Assembly: GCF_016132545.1 (NCBI RefSeq)
Contig: NZ_CP066167.1
Coordinates: forward strand, 2,383,001-2,447,000
DNA from: Spongiibacter nanhainus
Lineage (GTDB): Bacteria; Pseudomonadota; Gammaproteobacteria; Pseudomonadales; Spongiibacteraceae
DNA: 64,000 nt
Direction of reading: 5' to 3'
How positions within the stretch are numbered: position 1 is the first letter of the stretch; each line of letters opens with the position of its first letter. Both the position numbers and the translations under genes were made by a program. Below the pieces are notes generated by a model. The model did no database searches. It was given only the letters and a program-made list of their open reading frames with translations, and was not told where the DNA came from. Shown here piece after piece: positions 1-8,363 of the stretch.

Positions 1-4
1 CCAT
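1..4 (-). CDS. start codon of the next minus-strand gene (cut off)
   Basis: The minus strand reads AGGAG (bases 16-12), seven bases, then ATG at 4-2, so a gene begins here and leaves the window. It lies 60 bases downstream of the histidine-phosphatase stop and is probably its operon partner. The product cannot be seen. Confidence 0.55.
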
Positions 5-30
5 GATCGTTCTCCTATCGTGGGTAGCCG

Positions 31-81
31 TCAGGTGTAAGTAATTATCAGGTGCAAATAACTATCAGGTGTAAGTGATTA
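31..81. repeat. 17-bp imperfect tandem repeat, three copies
   Basis: Three adjacent 17-base units start at 31, 48 and 65. Each begins TCAGGTG, followed by TAAGTAATTA, CAAATAACTA or TAAGTGATTA. The third copy contains the last codons and the stop of the histidine-phosphatase gene on the minus strand, so the unit seems to have duplicated outward from the 3' end of that gene. No function is visible. Confidence 0.85.
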
Positions 82-724
82 GGTGCCGGTCCTGGGGTTT
101 TTCCAGGTGTGGCACCCCGTTAAAGCTATTGAGTTTAAAGCGCTGTTTTTTGGCAAAATATCGACTGATGCCCGTGTTGCGTGCCTGTAAATTCAGTTCC
201 ACCATGGTGGCCACGTCCACGCCCAATACCCGGCGCAAAATAGCGCTGCTGGCGCCGCCCGATGTCACCACCAGTACTTTGCCACTGGGCTGTGAGATTG
301 CTTCCATGGTGTCGATTACCCGGCCCTCAAACTGGGCCCAAGTCTCGCTGACGCCGTCGATCTCGTCCCGGTTCCAGGCAATGAGCACGTCCCGCAGGCA
401 ACGATAAAAGGCCCTGGGGTCGCTGCGGTCCACTTCCAGCCCCTGCTGCGGTACATAGAGGTCCAGCAAGGCGTGAAAGTCATATTCGTTGAGGCCCGGT
501 AACTCCGTTGCTGAGGGCGTAGCGGGCAGGACATCCCGAACCCCCGCCAGTGTCTCCCGGTGCCGGCGCATGGTGCCGTTAAACGTGGCATCAAACTCCA
601 GGCCGATACTGCGAAAGTACTCGCCTAAGAGGCGTGCCTGCTCCCAACCCACGTCGGTCAGCCGATCGTAATTATCGGTGCCAAACGCCGCCTGCCCGTG
701 CCTTACTACATAAATTTCAGCCAT
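65..724 (-). CDS. histidine phosphatase superfamily protein (second catalytic His replaced)
   Basis: A 219-residue protein of the phosphoglycerate-mutase-like fold. It opens with the phosphohistidine motif VVRHG (His9), followed by Arg53/Arg54 in TMRRHRE and an acidic residue near Glu80. The second catalytic histidine, normally in a V-x-HGG context, is Ser155 in VVTSGG. That change recurs in a subfamily of these proteins as far as I remember, so it may keep a modified activity. The substrate is unknown. The gene is divergent from the LysR gene at 880 and is probably the first gene of an operon continuing off the left edge, which would make it a candidate target of that regulator. Confidence 0.8.
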   Translation of the reverse strand: MAEIYVVRHGQAAFGTDNYDRLTDVGWEQARLLGEYFRSIGLEFDATFNGTMRRHRETLAGVRDVLPATPSATELPGLNEYDFHALLDLYVPQQGLEVDRSDPRAFYRCLRDVLIAWNRDEIDGVSETWAQFEGRVIDTMEAISQPSGKVLVVTSGGASSAILRRVLGVDVATMVELNLQARNTGISRYFAKKQRFKLNSFNGVPHLEKPQDRHLITYT

Positions 725-879
725 CTTTACTCTGGTTCACTCCGGTTTGCTCCGGCGCTACTGCGGCGCTCTACCCTACTGACGCCAGTCTAGCCCCAGG
801 CCTGGAATTAGTTAAATTTATTTTTGTTATGTAAAATCATCAATGAAATTTATACTTCCTTTTGGCCCGAGGGCGTACC

Positions 880-1779
880 GTGAATCTGTCCCGTATCGAT
901 CTCAATCTGTTTGTGGTGTTCGACGCCATCTACAGCCAGCAAAGCCTGACCCGGGCCGCAGAAGTACTCAGTGTGACCCAGCCCGCCGTGAGCAACGCCT
1001 TGGGGCGCTTGCGTCAACACCTGGGAGATCCCTTGTTTATTCGCAGCGGCAAGGGTATGAGCCCCACCCCTCTGGCCCGGCAGCTTATTGAGCCGGTGCG
1101 GGAAGCCCTCAATGGCCTGGAAACCTGCGTACAGGAACGCCAGCAGTTTGATCCAGCCAGCGCCCGGCAGACACTGCGCCTTCACGCCACCGAACACGCG
1201 GAAATCTCCATGCTGCCAAGGCTGCTGCGGCGCCTAAGCTTGGCGGCGCCGCATATTGATCTGGAGGTCGTCTTTCACCGCCGGCGGGACATTCCATTGG
1301 AGCTGGCCAGCGGTCGCTTGCAACTGGCGGTGGACGCACCGCTGATCAACAGCCAGGATTTAGTGGAGAAGCCATTGCACCAGGACCACTACGTGTGTGT
1401 GATGGCCGCCGACAATCCCCTTGCCGACAGCGAATTCACACTGGAGCAATTTCTCACCGCCCGCCATATCCATATATCCAGTCGCTCCCGGGGCTCTGGA
1501 CACGTGGATCTGGCGCTGCGGGCCATCGGTCACCAACGGCGCATCGCGCTGCGCCTACAACACTATGCCGCCCTGCCCGCGCTGGTGGCCAACAGCGACG
1601 CCATCGCCGCGGTGCCGCTCAGTCTGGCTCAGCATTGGCCCCAGCTATGCCAGCGGGATTTGCCCTTTACCACCTCACCCATGGAGCTGAGGATGTTCTG
1701 GCACAAGAGCAGCGACCACGACCCAGTGATCAGCTGGTTGGGGGATCAGGTCGCCGCGGCTGCTACCGGCGCGGACTGA
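880..1779 (+). CDS. LysR family transcriptional regulator
   Basis: About 299 residues with the LysR layout: an N-terminal winged helix-turn-helix (DLNLFVVFDAIY, SLTRAAEVLSVTQPAVSNAL, LGDPLFIRSGKG) and a periplasmic-binding-protein-like effector domain. I place the start at the GTG at 880 because GAGGG lies about seven bases upstream. An in-frame TTG at 862 would add six residues and has no obvious ribosome-binding site. It is divergent from the histidine-phosphatase gene and convergent with the molybdopterin oxidoreductase gene, overlapping its 3' end by 34 bases. LysR proteins commonly control the divergent gene, so the phosphatase operon is the likeliest target (inference). The effector is unknown. 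Confidence 0.88.
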   Translation: MNLSRIDLNLFVVFDAIYSQQSLTRAAEVLSVTQPAVSNALGRLRQHLGDPLFIRSGKGMSPTPLARQLIEPVREALNGLETCVQERQQFDPASARQTLRLHATEHAEISMLPRLLRRLSLAAPHIDLEVVFHRRRDIPLELASGRLQLAVDAPLINSQDLVEKPLHQDHYVCVMAADNPLADSEFTLEQFLTARHIHISSRSRGSGHVDLALRAIGHQRRIALRLQHYAALPALVANSDAIAAVPLSLAQHWPQLCQRDLPFTTSPMELRMFWHKSSDHDPVISWLGDQVAAAATGAD

Positions 1780-3959
1780 GCCTGTGGCAGTGCCTCTACG
1801 GTGACCGGCACCCCGGACATAAAGGCCTGGTTGCTGAGCTTGTCAAAACTGCCAAGTCCGCTGGGCAACAGGCGGTTTACATTGACTCCGGGATAGCGGC
1901 TGGCCACCCGCATGCCGGGGGCGCCGGCGTTACCCCAACCGTGACTCATCGCCACGGCTCCGCTGACCAAGCTGTCATCGATTCTCACCGTCGCTTCAAT
2001 CTCACCGTGGCGGTTGTGGACCCGCACAGTTTGCTCGTCCACCAGCCCCAAACGCTGTGCATCTGCCGGCGACATATGCAGGGGGTTGTCCCGCTGCTTG
2101 GGCCGCTTCAGTTTTTCCATGTTGTGCAGCCAGCTGTTGTGCATGTAGTTGCTGCGCAAATTAATCAGACGCAGTTCTCCACCGGCCTGGGTATCCTCAG
2201 CCAGTTGCTGACGTGCCGCTGCCAGAGCCTCGTCAAACAGGGGTGGGCAGCAGTCGACACGGCCATCGGCAAACTGCACGGCGCTCTTTAACAGCGCTTC
2301 AGGCTCCAGTTCAGGCATCAGCGCGGCGCCGCCAGGTTGCTGTTGCAATACATCCCGGGACAGCTCTGCACCGGCCAACAGCGCGTCGATTTTGGCCATA
2401 GCCTTGGACTCCCAGGCCGATACATCGGTGATGTCCCGATTTGGATCGCTGTCAAAGAGGGAGCGCTGCCCCATCGCTTTGGCCAGGCGGGCCAGAATCC
2501 ACCACTCCGGGCGACGCTCGCCCAGCGGCGGCACCACCGCATCGCTATAGTGAACAAAGGGCACCGCCTGCATTCCTACACCGGTCAAATTCACGTCTGG
2601 TCGCTCCAACCAATCCACCGCCGGCAACACGTAGTCGGCCAGCTCCGCCGTGGCAGTGCGGTACAGATCGATCACCACAATCAACTCAAGCTGCTTAAAG
2701 CTCTCCCGCATTCGCTCCTCGCCGCCAACCGAAAGCAGCGGGTTGCCCGCAATCACAATCAGCGCGCGAATCGGCGTGTCCCCAGCCTCGATAAAATCAG
2801 GTAGCAGGTTGCCCGGCAGGGTGCCGCCCACTTCCCGGAGCGGGCCAAACTCGCTGTCCTGCCAATTTGATATGTCTTCACTGCGCTGCTTGGCCCCCAG
2901 CGGGGCCGAGTCGTAAAACCCCCGTGGATAGATATTGCCGCCGCGACGACCGAGGTTGCCGGTGACGAAGCTCAACATCTGCACCAGCCAGTAACACAGG
3001 GTGCCCTGGCGGCCCATATTGACGCCGGTAGACATGTGCACGCTGGCAGCATCAGCGCTTAGCCACTCGCTGGCCAGTTGTCTGATCTGATCGGCATCGA
3101 TCCCGCAAACGGGGGCCACAACATCGGGACTGAAATCGGCGATAAAAGCCCTGAGTTCCGCCACCCGTTTGCCGTGGCGGGCAAGGACCTCTTCGTCAAA
3201 GCCACCCTGACTATCAATGGCGTTGAGCAGTGCAGCCAGAAAATACAGGTCGGTGTCGGGGCGAATCGGCTGCCAATCGCCAGTGGCCGGCGACACCGCT
3301 TCAATGCGACGAGGATTCACATAGCGCACTTTGCCGCCGCGGCTAACAATACTCCGCATCAGCGCCATGGGCTCGGCCACCGAGTAAAAGCTCATATGGG
3401 AGACTTTGGGGTTTTCTCCCAGGCAGAGAAAGTAATCGGTATGAGCCAGGTCGGGCACCGGGTGCAGATTGCTACTGCCAAACACCGCCTCACTGCCGGC
3501 CAGCTTATTGGCGCAGTCTTGGGTCAGTGAACTAAAAAAGCGCCCGCCCAGGCGACGAAAAAAGCTCGGCACCTCGAGTTGAGCCAAGCTGTTAAAGGCC
3601 GTGGGGTTACCCATAAAACCGGCTATGGCGCCGTCGCCATAGCGCTCTCGGATGCCGTTGAGGCGCTCGCCAATCTGCTCAATGGCGCTCTCCCAGTCCA
3701 GGCTCTCAAAGCTGTTAGCCACCGCCGACTCGGCACGCTGACGGCGCAGCGGTACATTGACCCGATCGGGATCGACGTGAACATCGTTAAAGGCCAGGCC
3801 TTTGTGACAGGCGAAGCCTTTGGTGGCGGGGTGTTCTTTGTTGGGTCGCAAGCGGGTGACCTGCTGCCCTTCTACCTCGGCGATAAAGCCACAGGAGGGC
3901 TCGCAAATACGACAAAAGGTGGACACTGTGCGGGTTTGTGTTGCGTGCGAGTCAGTCAT
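1746..3959 (-). CDS. molybdopterin-dependent oxidoreductase with N-terminal [4Fe-4S] site
   Basis: A 737-residue protein of the DMSO-reductase/formate-dehydrogenase superfamily. Cys16, Cys19, Cys23 and Cys51 (CRICEPSC, then GFACHKG) form the N-terminal [4Fe-4S] motif. A Cys in LTQDCANKLAG stands where the molybdenum-ligand Cys/Sec of such enzymes lies. The C-terminal part (HMSPADAQRLGL, VRVHNRHGEIEA, MSHGWGN) is the molydopterin-dinucleotide-binding domain. There is no Tat signal, so it should be cytoplasmic. No electron-transfer subunit or chaperone gene is adjacent, so it looks like a stand-alone catalytic subunit. The substrate cannot be named. It is transcribed away from the lipocalin gene. 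Confidence 0.85.
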   Translation of the reverse strand: MTDSHATQTRTVSTFCRICEPSCGFIAEVEGQQVTRLRPNKEHPATKGFACHKGLAFNDVHVDPDRVNVPLRRQRAESAVANSFESLDWESAIEQIGERLNGIRERYGDGAIAGFMGNPTAFNSLAQLEVPSFFRRLGGRFFSSLTQDCANKLAGSEAVFGSSNLHPVPDLAHTDYFLCLGENPKVSHMSFYSVAEPMALMRSIVSRGGKVRYVNPRRIEAVSPATGDWQPIRPDTDLYFLAALLNAIDSQGGFDEEVLARHGKRVAELRAFIADFSPDVVAPVCGIDADQIRQLASEWLSADAASVHMSTGVNMGRQGTLCYWLVQMLSFVTGNLGRRGGNIYPRGFYDSAPLGAKQRSEDISNWQDSEFGPLREVGGTLPGNLLPDFIEAGDTPIRALIVIAGNPLLSVGGEERMRESFKQLELIVVIDLYRTATAELADYVLPAVDWLERPDVNLTGVGMQAVPFVHYSDAVVPPLGERRPEWWILARLAKAMGQRSLFDSDPNRDITDVSAWESKAMAKIDALLAGAELSRDVLQQQPGGAALMPELEPEALLKSAVQFADGRVDCCPPLFDEALAAARQQLAEDTQAGGELRLINLRSNYMHNSWLHNMEKLKRPKQRDNPLHMSPADAQRLGLVDEQTVRVHNRHGEIEATVRIDDSLVSGAVAMSHGWGNAGAPGMRVASRYPGVNVNRLLPSGLGSFDKLSNQAFMSGVPVTVEALPQAQSAPVAAAAT

Positions 3960-4178
3960 TGGCCTCTCCCAAGTATATTGTTATCTATGCTCGACAATCG
4001 ATGGCTAAGTTTTTGTCTGCTTGCTGATTGGGGCTAGCCCATTACAGAAGCCTTTTAGTGTGGCGTCAAATCCCAGCGGGCAATATGGCTGCGACCGACA
4101 GTCGCTGTCAGTGGACGCCGTAAATCCACCAGCATGCCTGGCTTCGTAAAGCAGGTATTCTAGAAAGGGATAGCGATA
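3960..4178. other. divergent intergenic region, molybdopterin oxidoreductase / lipocalin
   Basis: This 219-base gap must hold the promoters of both flanking genes. It contains a perfect 10-base palindrome GGGCTAGCCC near 4031-4040 but no convincing promoter pair or named operator that I could identify. Confidence 0.4.
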
Positions 4179-4787
4179 ATGGCCTCAACAAGCAAATTTG
4201 CAACATCGGAATCCGCAACCGCCGGTTCTACCACCAAGCCAAGCAAAACCTCGCCTGCCGCCACGGTGCGCCGCCTGCTGTGCTGCTGTGCGTTTTATTT
4301 GGTGGGCTGCAGTCAACAACCCGCCATCGACACCGTCGACTATGTCGACTTGGAGCGGTTTATGGGGGATTGGTATGTGATTGGCTTTATCCCCCTGCCC
4401 CCGGAGCGGGACGCCCACAACGGTATCGAGTCCTATTCATTAGAAGATAACGGCCGCATTTCGACCACCTACCGCTTTCGCGAAGGTGGGTTTGATGGTG
4501 AGCTCAAACGCTATCAGCCCAATGCCAAAGTCCGGGAGGGCACCGGCAATGCCGAGTGGGGAATGCAGTTTATCTGGCCGTTCCGGGCGGAGTTTCTGAT
4601 CGCCTACTTGGACAGCGATTACCAGACCACAATCATTGCCCGCAATGCCCGGGACTTTGTGTGGCTAATGGCACGCCAGCCCGATATGCCAGATGAGGCC
4701 TTCGCTAAGTTCAAGGCTTTGATCGGTGATATGGGCTACGACACCAGCGAGTTTGTCCGACAGCCCCAGCGCTGGCCGGAGCCTTAA
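4179..4787 (+). CDS. blc: lipocalin family outer-membrane lipoprotein
   Basis: 202 residues from the ATG at 4179, which has AAAGGGA upstream. The lipobox LVGC gives Cys44, and the lipocalin fold starts with GDWYVIG (the GxW motif) and continues with YSLEDNGRISTTYRFREGGFDG and a C-terminal YDTSEFVR segment, as in bacterial Blc. The 43 residues before the lipobox Cys are unusually long and Ser/Thr-rich at first. An internal GTG at 4266 would give a normal 15-residue lipoprotein signal, but I see no ribosome-binding site for it. The family binds lipids such as lysophospholipids and is thought to help envelope maintenance. It is convergent with the gsp operon across a repeat block. Confidence 0.88.
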   Translation: MASTSKFATSESATAGSTTKPSKTSPAATVRRLLCCCAFYLVGCSQQPAIDTVDYVDLERFMGDWYVIGFIPLPPERDAHNGIESYSLEDNGRISTTYRFREGGFDGELKRYQPNAKVREGTGNAEWGMQFIWPFRAEFLIAYLDSDYQTTIIARNARDFVWLMARQPDMPDEAFAKFKALIGDMGYDTSEFVRQPQRWPEP

Positions 4788-4913
4788 TCCCGCTGGAAGA
4801 GCCTTCAGCGGCTTGGAAAACCAGCCCTCAGCGGCTTAAGAAAGAGCCTTCAGCGGCGTAACAAACGAGCCTTCAGCGGGGTGACTAACAATGCCTCAGC
4901 GGGGAAAAGATAT
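4781..4913. repeat. minisatellite-like tandem repeats, 20-24 bp units
   Basis: Units start at 4801, 4824, 4846, 4869 and 4893, each opening GCCTTCAGCGG or a one-base variant, followed by a variable A-rich half. A weaker copy at 4781-4800 overlaps the stop codon of the lipocalin gene. Unit lengths are 23, 22, 23, 24 and 21 bases. The block lies between the 3' ends of the convergent lipocalin and gspN genes. Confidence 0.9.
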
Positions 4914-4952
4914 GCCCCAGGCGCTACGCCCCCAGCCCTAAACAAATAACAC

Positions 4953-5675
4953 TTAAAGCCGAATCTGGAAATCCTTGCCGTTGCTGGGGCGACCCAGAAA
5001 CTGGGTCAAACTTTGGTACAGTGCCGAGCCCTGGGGTGGCGAGATGGTCACCTGGCCAGTGCTGCGGCCGTTAAACCACAGGTTCACGGTGCCGCGCACC
5101 CGCATCGGGTTGTCCTCGTCGATAACGATGCGCAAGCCCCGATTCTGACAGCTGACTGTCGCATCCACGGCGCCCAGGTCGGCAAGGCCATCGATGTCGC
5201 CGCTGAGGCGCGCCAGGTGGAGGCTGCCGGCAAATTCGCTACAGCCTTGAGGCGAGATCACCGCGGACGACATTTCCGCCCGGTAGTCGCCATTGAAGCC
5301 CATACTGGGAAGCGCCACCGCCTCCAGCAGCGCTGCGATCCTGCCTTCCAAATTCACATCGTAGAGTTTTAGTTGCTGGCCCTCAGGCAGACCCAATTCC
5401 GCCTGCAGCGACAGGGGCGACTCCACCGCCACCGCCAATGGCCGCCCCGACAGTGCCGCCAGGGGCTGCAATCGCCAGCTGACCCCTTCCAGGGCCAAAC
5501 CGTCGTAATTCACCTGATCCAGGCGGCCGCGCCACAGCCGGCCGTCGCTGGCGCCCAGCGCCAGCCCCGGAACCTGTCCGTCCAGCTGGTCCAGCAGCAC
5601 CCAGGCCGGTGCCCGCCAGGCCACAAACAGTAATAAAACTAGCAGTGCCAAAAAGCCCAACAATATCCGCTTCAC
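4953..5675 (-). CDS. gspN: type II secretion system protein GspN
   Basis: 240 residues with one N-terminal membrane helix (residues 4-20, ILLGFLALLVLLLFVAW) and a periplasmic domain typical of GspN (ending LTQFLGRPSNGKDFQIRL). GspN is an accessory inner-membrane component of the type II secretion machine and is absent from some species. It is the last gene of the operon, and its ATG overlaps the gspM stop by four bases, pointing to translational coupling. Confidence 0.9.
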   Translation of the reverse strand: MKRILLGFLALLVLLLFVAWRAPAWVLLDQLDGQVPGLALGASDGRLWRGRLDQVNYDGLALEGVSWRLQPLAALSGRPLAVAVESPLSLQAELGLPEGQQLKLYDVNLEGRIAALLEAVALPSMGFNGDYRAEMSSAVISPQGCSEFAGSLHLARLSGDIDGLADLGAVDATVSCQNRGLRIVIDEDNPMRVRGTVNLWFNGRSTGQVTISPPQGSALYQSLTQFLGRPSNGKDFQIRL

Positions 5676-6154
5676 GACGCGCCCCCGACCACGACCCGCA
5701 ACGACACGGTACCCGGCTGATCGAGCAGGTTGATATTGACCGCCTCAATACTGAGGCCGGCCCGGGCCAGCACATCCACAAATCGCACTGCGTTGTTATA
5801 GTCGCTGCGGGCGATCCACACGCTGTAACCGCCGGCGTTTTGCGGCTCAATGCGGCTTAATTTGATGTCCAGTTGGCGGGCGGCGCCGGTAATTTGCTGC
5901 TGCGGCGACCCCGATAGCGCCGGGCTGGAGGCGCTGCCACCGGCAGCCTTGATCTGCGCCGCGGCTTGCTGCATCCACACATAGCCCTGCTGGCGCTGCT
6001 CCAACCGCGCTTCGGCTTGGGCGTGGGCCTTGAGCAGGGGCTGAATCCCTGCCAACCAAACAATTAATACCACTGCCAGCACAGCGCCGCCGATCAGGAT
6101 AACTCGCTCTCGCTCGCTGCGGCCTTCAAGTAGGGCCTCTAGTTGCTGCTTCAT
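5672..6154 (-). CDS. gspM: type II secretion system protein GspM
   Basis: 160 residues: a short cytoplasmic start (EALLEGRSERERVILIGGAV), one transmembrane helix around residues 22-38, and a periplasmic ferredoxin-like domain. GspM binds GspL and stabilises the inner-membrane assembly platform. It overlaps gspL (ATGA) and gspN by four bases each, inside the continuous minus-strand gsp operon. Confidence 0.92.
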   Translation of the reverse strand: MKQQLEALLEGRSERERVILIGGAVLAVVLIVWLAGIQPLLKAHAQAEARLEQRQQGYVWMQQAAAQIKAAGGSASSPALSGSPQQQITGAARQLDIKLSRIEPQNAGGYSVWIARSDYNNAVRFVDVLARAGLSIEAVNINLLDQPGTVSLRVVVGGAS

Positions 6155-7335
6155 TGACCTTCTCCCCGCAGTGTCACCTGGCCACTGACACCGCCGCCAT
6201 CCTGCTGCCCAAAGGCGCCGCGACTGACGTCAAAGCCCTGCCCCGAAAGTGCCGCCACCCACTGCTCCACCGCGTCGTAGCTGTCCCCTTTCACGGACAG
6301 TTTGATCACTGCAGGATCAGACTCAAAGCTGAGCTGCAGCAGGATAATAGACTCCCGGCCGCGACTGGCGGTGGCGATGCGGTCCAACCAGGGTAAAAAC
6401 TGGGACTCACTGCCACCCTGACTCAAGGCATTTAACTGACTGCGCATCTGGCTGCGGGCGTTGACGACCCGGGCACCGGGGAAGGTCTGGCGGTACAGAT
6501 CATTCATGGCCTGGTCCAGCGCCTCGGCCCGGCGATTCATATCCACTGTGGCCAGGATAAAATTCGCCACCAGCGCCAGCAGCAGGGTCACTGCAACCGC
6601 AGCTGGCCAGCGCAGGCGCTTGATCGCCTGGCGCTGTTTATCCTGGAGGGCGAACTCCCCACTCAGCAAAGAACATGACCAGGGCTGGAAGCACTGGGCC
6701 AACATCGCCAGGCGATCGTTAAAGAAATCGGTGGGCTGGTAATCACCCAGCGCGTCGCTGCCACGCAGTGTGTCTGCGCAGTAGAACTGGGCTTCGGGCT
6801 TGCCGGCCAGCTGCCACCACACCGGGAAGTTGGCGCTTTGCAATGCCGCCGCGCCTTTTTCCAGATGGGCCGTAGCGCGCTGCTCATCCAAGAGCACCAC
6901 GTTTTCGGGGATCACTGCGTAGTCTGGCAGCATGCCGCGAATCCGCAGCCCACAGTCGCGGATTTGCTGAAACCAACCCTGCATCAACGCCCGCTCTACG
7001 ATCAACACATCGGTGGGCTGATTAGCTTTGATAGGTGCGTGGGCGATATGAACGCCGTCCAGATCACTGCACAGCCGATCTTCCAATTGAAACGGCAGCG
7101 CGCTCAAACCCACTCTCCCCGCCTTGGGTAGCACCACCTGGTGCCAGCTGACCGCTTCACCGGGAACAATGGCGTAGCAGGCGGCATCGCTGTGATGGGC
7201 GGCCAGTGCCGACAAGCCATCCTCAACCGCCAGTTCACCGCGGTCTTTAACCCGGCCGGCCGCACTGTCCCAGCGCAACCAGCGCACAGTGTCAGTGCGG
7301 TGGACCGGCAGCTCCAGTAAAAGCAAATCGCTCAA
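6151..7335 (-). CDS. gspL: type II secretion system protein GspL
   Basis: 394 residues: an N-terminal actin-like cytoplasmic domain (from LLLELPVHRTDTVRWLRWD), one membrane helix near residues 245-262 (AVAVTLLLALVANFILATV), and a periplasmic domain that dimerises with GspM. The cytoplasmic domain docks the ATPase GspE on the inner membrane. The length is normal for the family. It overlaps gspK and gspM by four bases at each end. Confidence 0.93.
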   Translation of the reverse strand: MSDLLLLELPVHRTDTVRWLRWDSAAGRVKDRGELAVEDGLSALAAHHSDAACYAIVPGEAVSWHQVVLPKAGRVGLSALPFQLEDRLCSDLDGVHIAHAPIKANQPTDVLIVERALMQGWFQQIRDCGLRIRGMLPDYAVIPENVVLLDEQRATAHLEKGAAALQSANFPVWWQLAGKPEAQFYCADTLRGSDALGDYQPTDFFNDRLAMLAQCFQPWSCSLLSGEFALQDKQRQAIKRLRWPAAVAVTLLLALVANFILATVDMNRRAEALDQAMNDLYRQTFPGARVVNARSQMRSQLNALSQGGSESQFLPWLDRIATASRGRESIILLQLSFESDPAVIKLSVKGDSYDAVEQWVAALSGQGFDVSRGAFGQQDGGGVSGQVTLRGEGQ

Positions 7336-8363
7336 AAAACTTCTCCATATTCACGGGCATAGGCTACAGCCTTGCCGTTTTTTATCACAAATCGACTGTA
7401 TACGCGCATTTGTCGCTGTTCGTAAAAGACATCCGCCAGGCCGAGGAAATAGTTGGAATCCACCCCCAGCGTTTGCAGTTGCTCGCCGGTAAGGGTTTGC
7501 CCGCCGGGCAGCCCCAGCACTGACACAAAATCGGCAATGTCCTGCCAGCCGTCCTCCGGCCGGGCTTCGATAAGGGCTTCAATTTGCTCAACCGGCAGAA
7601 TATTACCGGTAAAGGCCGCCAACAAGGGCGCGTCCTCCACGGTCAGCGTGTTTACGTTCAACGCGGTATCCGACTCCGGTAAGGCACATAAAAACGGTTT
7701 TATTTTTTCTGCCTCGTCCTCTTCAAACTCGGCAAACAGATCCAACTCGGTAATGGAGTCTATAGGCCGGTTGGGCGGCATATAGGGATAGTCCAGGCCG
7801 GTGTAGGACAAATCCTCGGCGCCGTATATGCCCTCCGGGGAAAAGTCCTCATCGATCCAGTCCCGCAGGCGGCCAATGATAAACTCCGCCCGTTGCGGAG
7901 AGATTTCCAGGTTCTCAAGCAGCGCGATAAAGCCCTGCTCAGCCGCCGTGGGCGGCGGATCGACACCCGGTTCCACATCCGGCTGATACAGGTTGTTGAC
8001 GTTAAAACAGGCCTGCTGATCCACAATCAAACCGGCGACAGAGCCGCCATCGATGGGAAAGACAATATCCTTGCGGGCCCAGGGTTGCCCCAGTGTCACC
8101 ACCGCTTCACTGGCGATGTCTTCCAAGGCAAATGCGGCAATACGCTCACCGCCCAAGGCATACCAAAACGCCTGATCCATAAAGCGCTGATTGAGCAAGC
8201 GCTGGCTGTTGTAGCGCACGCCGTCCACCAGCGCCACCGACAACACCAACATGATAGCTACCATCATCAGCACCATCAGCAGCGCGGCGCCCCGCTGGCC
8301 CGAGGGTGGCCGCGCCGCCAGGCGCGCGCGTTGGTGTCGAGAATATGCCGCTGCCCTAAACAT
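7332..8363 (-). CDS. gspK: type II secretion minor pseudopilin GspK
   Basis: 343 residues from the ATG at 8363, chosen because it forms TAATG with the gspJ stop and gives a prepilin-type leader (RPPSGQRGAALLMVLMMVAIMLVLSVAL). A longer upstream reading would run through gspJ and is not believable. GspK is the large minor pseudopilin with an inserted alpha-helical domain; with GspI and GspJ it forms the tip of the pseudopilus. Unlike the other pseudopilins, GspK lacks the glutamate at +5 of the mature N terminus, as expected here. Confidence 0.92.
   Translation of the reverse strand: MFRAAAYSRHQRARLAARPPSGQRGAALLMVLMMVAIMLVLSVALVDGVRYNSQRLLNQRFMDQAFWYALGGERIAAFALEDIASEAVVTLGQPWARKDIVFPIDGGSVAGLIVDQQACFNVNNLYQPDVEPGVDPPPTAAEQGFIALLENLEISPQRAEFIIGRLRDWIDEDFSPEGIYGAEDLSYTGLDYPYMPPNRPIDSITELDLFAEFEEDEAEKIKPFLCALPESDTALNVNTLTVEDAPLLAAFTGNILPVEQIEALIEARPEDGWQDIADFVSVLGLPGGQTLTGEQLQTLGVDSNYFLGLADVFYEQRQMRVYSRFVIKNGKAVAYAREYGEVF

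Noticed and set aside
1395-2291. Plus-strand open frame of 298 codons
   Set aside because: It runs through the LysR 3' end and the antisense of the molybdopterin oxidoreductase with no recognisable motifs.
4781-4913. CRISPR array
   Set aside because: Units are contiguous without distinct spacers of constant length, repeats are imperfect and no cas gene is present.
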